Below, in pieces: positions 63,836-64,000 of a stretch of 64,000 nucleotides of DNA. The notes beneath the pieces are model-generated. The model searched no databases. It saw nothing but the letters and a program-made list of their open reading frames with translations, and was not told the origin of the DNA. The translations under genes were made by a program, and so were the position numbers. The stretch is from Saccharicrinis fermentans DSM 9555 = JCM 21142 (GTDB taxonomy: Bacteria > Bacteroidota > Bacteroidia > Bacteroidales > Marinilabiliaceae), in the NCBI RefSeq assembly GCF_000517085.1, contig NZ_KI912107.1, positions 3,159,980 through 3,223,979 of the forward strand, in the 5' to 3' direction. Positions within the stretch are counted from its first letter, which is position 1. Each line of letters starts with the position of its first letter.

Positions 63836-64000
63836 TTATTCTGTTATTTGGCGTATACCAAGTCGTGCACCTCTGCCTTCTTGCTCGGCTCTTATGTAAT
63901 CAATTTCTGCATAAACCTGACCTTTACCATAATAGGCGATAGGGTTTGGTGTAACAAAGAAATCGCGTAGTTTTTCGGTATGCCAGGTTTTTCCTCTATC
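63836..64000 (-). CDS. second Asp-box lipoprotein, 3' end only
   Basis: The last 54 codons and stop of a further copy of the lipoprotein at 62245-63357, cut by the window edge. It reads the same residues, including KTWHTEKLRDFF and the ending ARLGIRQITE; only single-base differences such as ggtttggc/ggtttggt are seen. How far the copy extends, and whether more follow, cannot be seen. Confidence 0.85.
   Translation of the reverse strand, partial: DRGKTWHTEKLRDFFVTPNPIAYYGKGQVYAEIDYIRAEQEGRGARLGIRQITE

Larger units (their letters stand above)
61988..64000. repeat. tandem duplication, 1591-bp unit
   Basis: 61988-62409 matches 63579-64000 at a constant offset of 1591 bases, with only scattered single-base differences after about 62000. 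The unit holds the 92-aa gene, the lipoprotein gene and the MITE. The second match reaches the right edge, so the array continues outside the window. Confidence 0.88.

Overview
The window is a low-GC chromosomal segment of a Bacteroidota bacterium, most likely an anaerobic or facultative member of the Bacteroidales/Marinilabiliales type. The evidence is the content (DUF3078, DUF3467, PorT of the type IX secretion system, a lipidated TamA-like protein, menaquinone methyltransferase, DUF6588-like proteins), the gene order (rpsU-xer-hpf-tRNAs-tuf-secE-nusG-rplKAJL-rpoBC-DUF3467), and promoters of the Bacteroidota form, with a -33 TTTG or TTG and a -7 TAnnTTTG. No assignment to a genus is attempted.

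Layout. 1-1.2 kb: 3' part of a DUF3078 gene, followed by a promoter, a stretch without ORFs and a strong hairpin that together look like an undescribed small RNA gene. 1.5-10.1 kb (minus): ten genes in one direction forming a trimeric HydABC-type [FeFe]-hydrogenase cluster. Its upstream half encodes a putative sensory module: two DRTGG proteins, two histidine-kinase-like ATPases, a PHP protein and a divergent H-cluster protein that keeps all four cluster cysteines but has lost the proton-relay cysteine. No HydE, HydF or HydG maturase is in view. 10.1-12.8 kb: a MITE-like repeat, an AlbA_2/Schlafen-type protein, a NamZ-like muramidase and DUF3467.

12.9-27.8 kb (minus): the transcription/translation super-cluster, with four tRNAs (Tyr, Gly, Thr, Trp), a good promoter upstream of tRNA-Tyr, an attenuator-like hairpin between rplL and rpoB, and a clear terminator after rpoC. 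28-43 kb: mostly housekeeping and envelope genes: a helix-hairpin-helix protein, two tandem SNF-family Na+ symporters, class II aldolase, TamL, an rRNA methyltransferase-like gene, an FAD oxidoreductase, PorT-MenG, TlpA and PurL. 43-50 kb: an SDR enzyme, a sugar transferase, and a tandemly duplicated two-gene cassette (SPOR-like exported protein plus predicted outer-membrane protein). 50-61.5 kb: a lipidated M3 peptidase, a sugar-binding lipoprotein divergent from a chemoreceptor, the c-di-AMP phosphodiesterase PgpH, an NlpC/P60 peptidase with a Nudix gene, and a membrane flavocytochrome-like reductase with a lipidated nitroreductase.

61.5-64 kb is a plastic region. It holds a likely group II intron scrap, a decayed IS3-type transposase, a gene fragment, and a 1591-bp tandem duplication of a unit (92-aa protein, Asp-box lipoprotein, MITE copy) that runs out of the right edge. 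The same roughly 153-bp MITE occurs three times in the window, with TA at its ends and nested inverted repeats. The observations most worth following up are the sensory hydrogenase module, the small RNA candidate, the duplicated SPOR/barrel cassette and the terminal repeat array.
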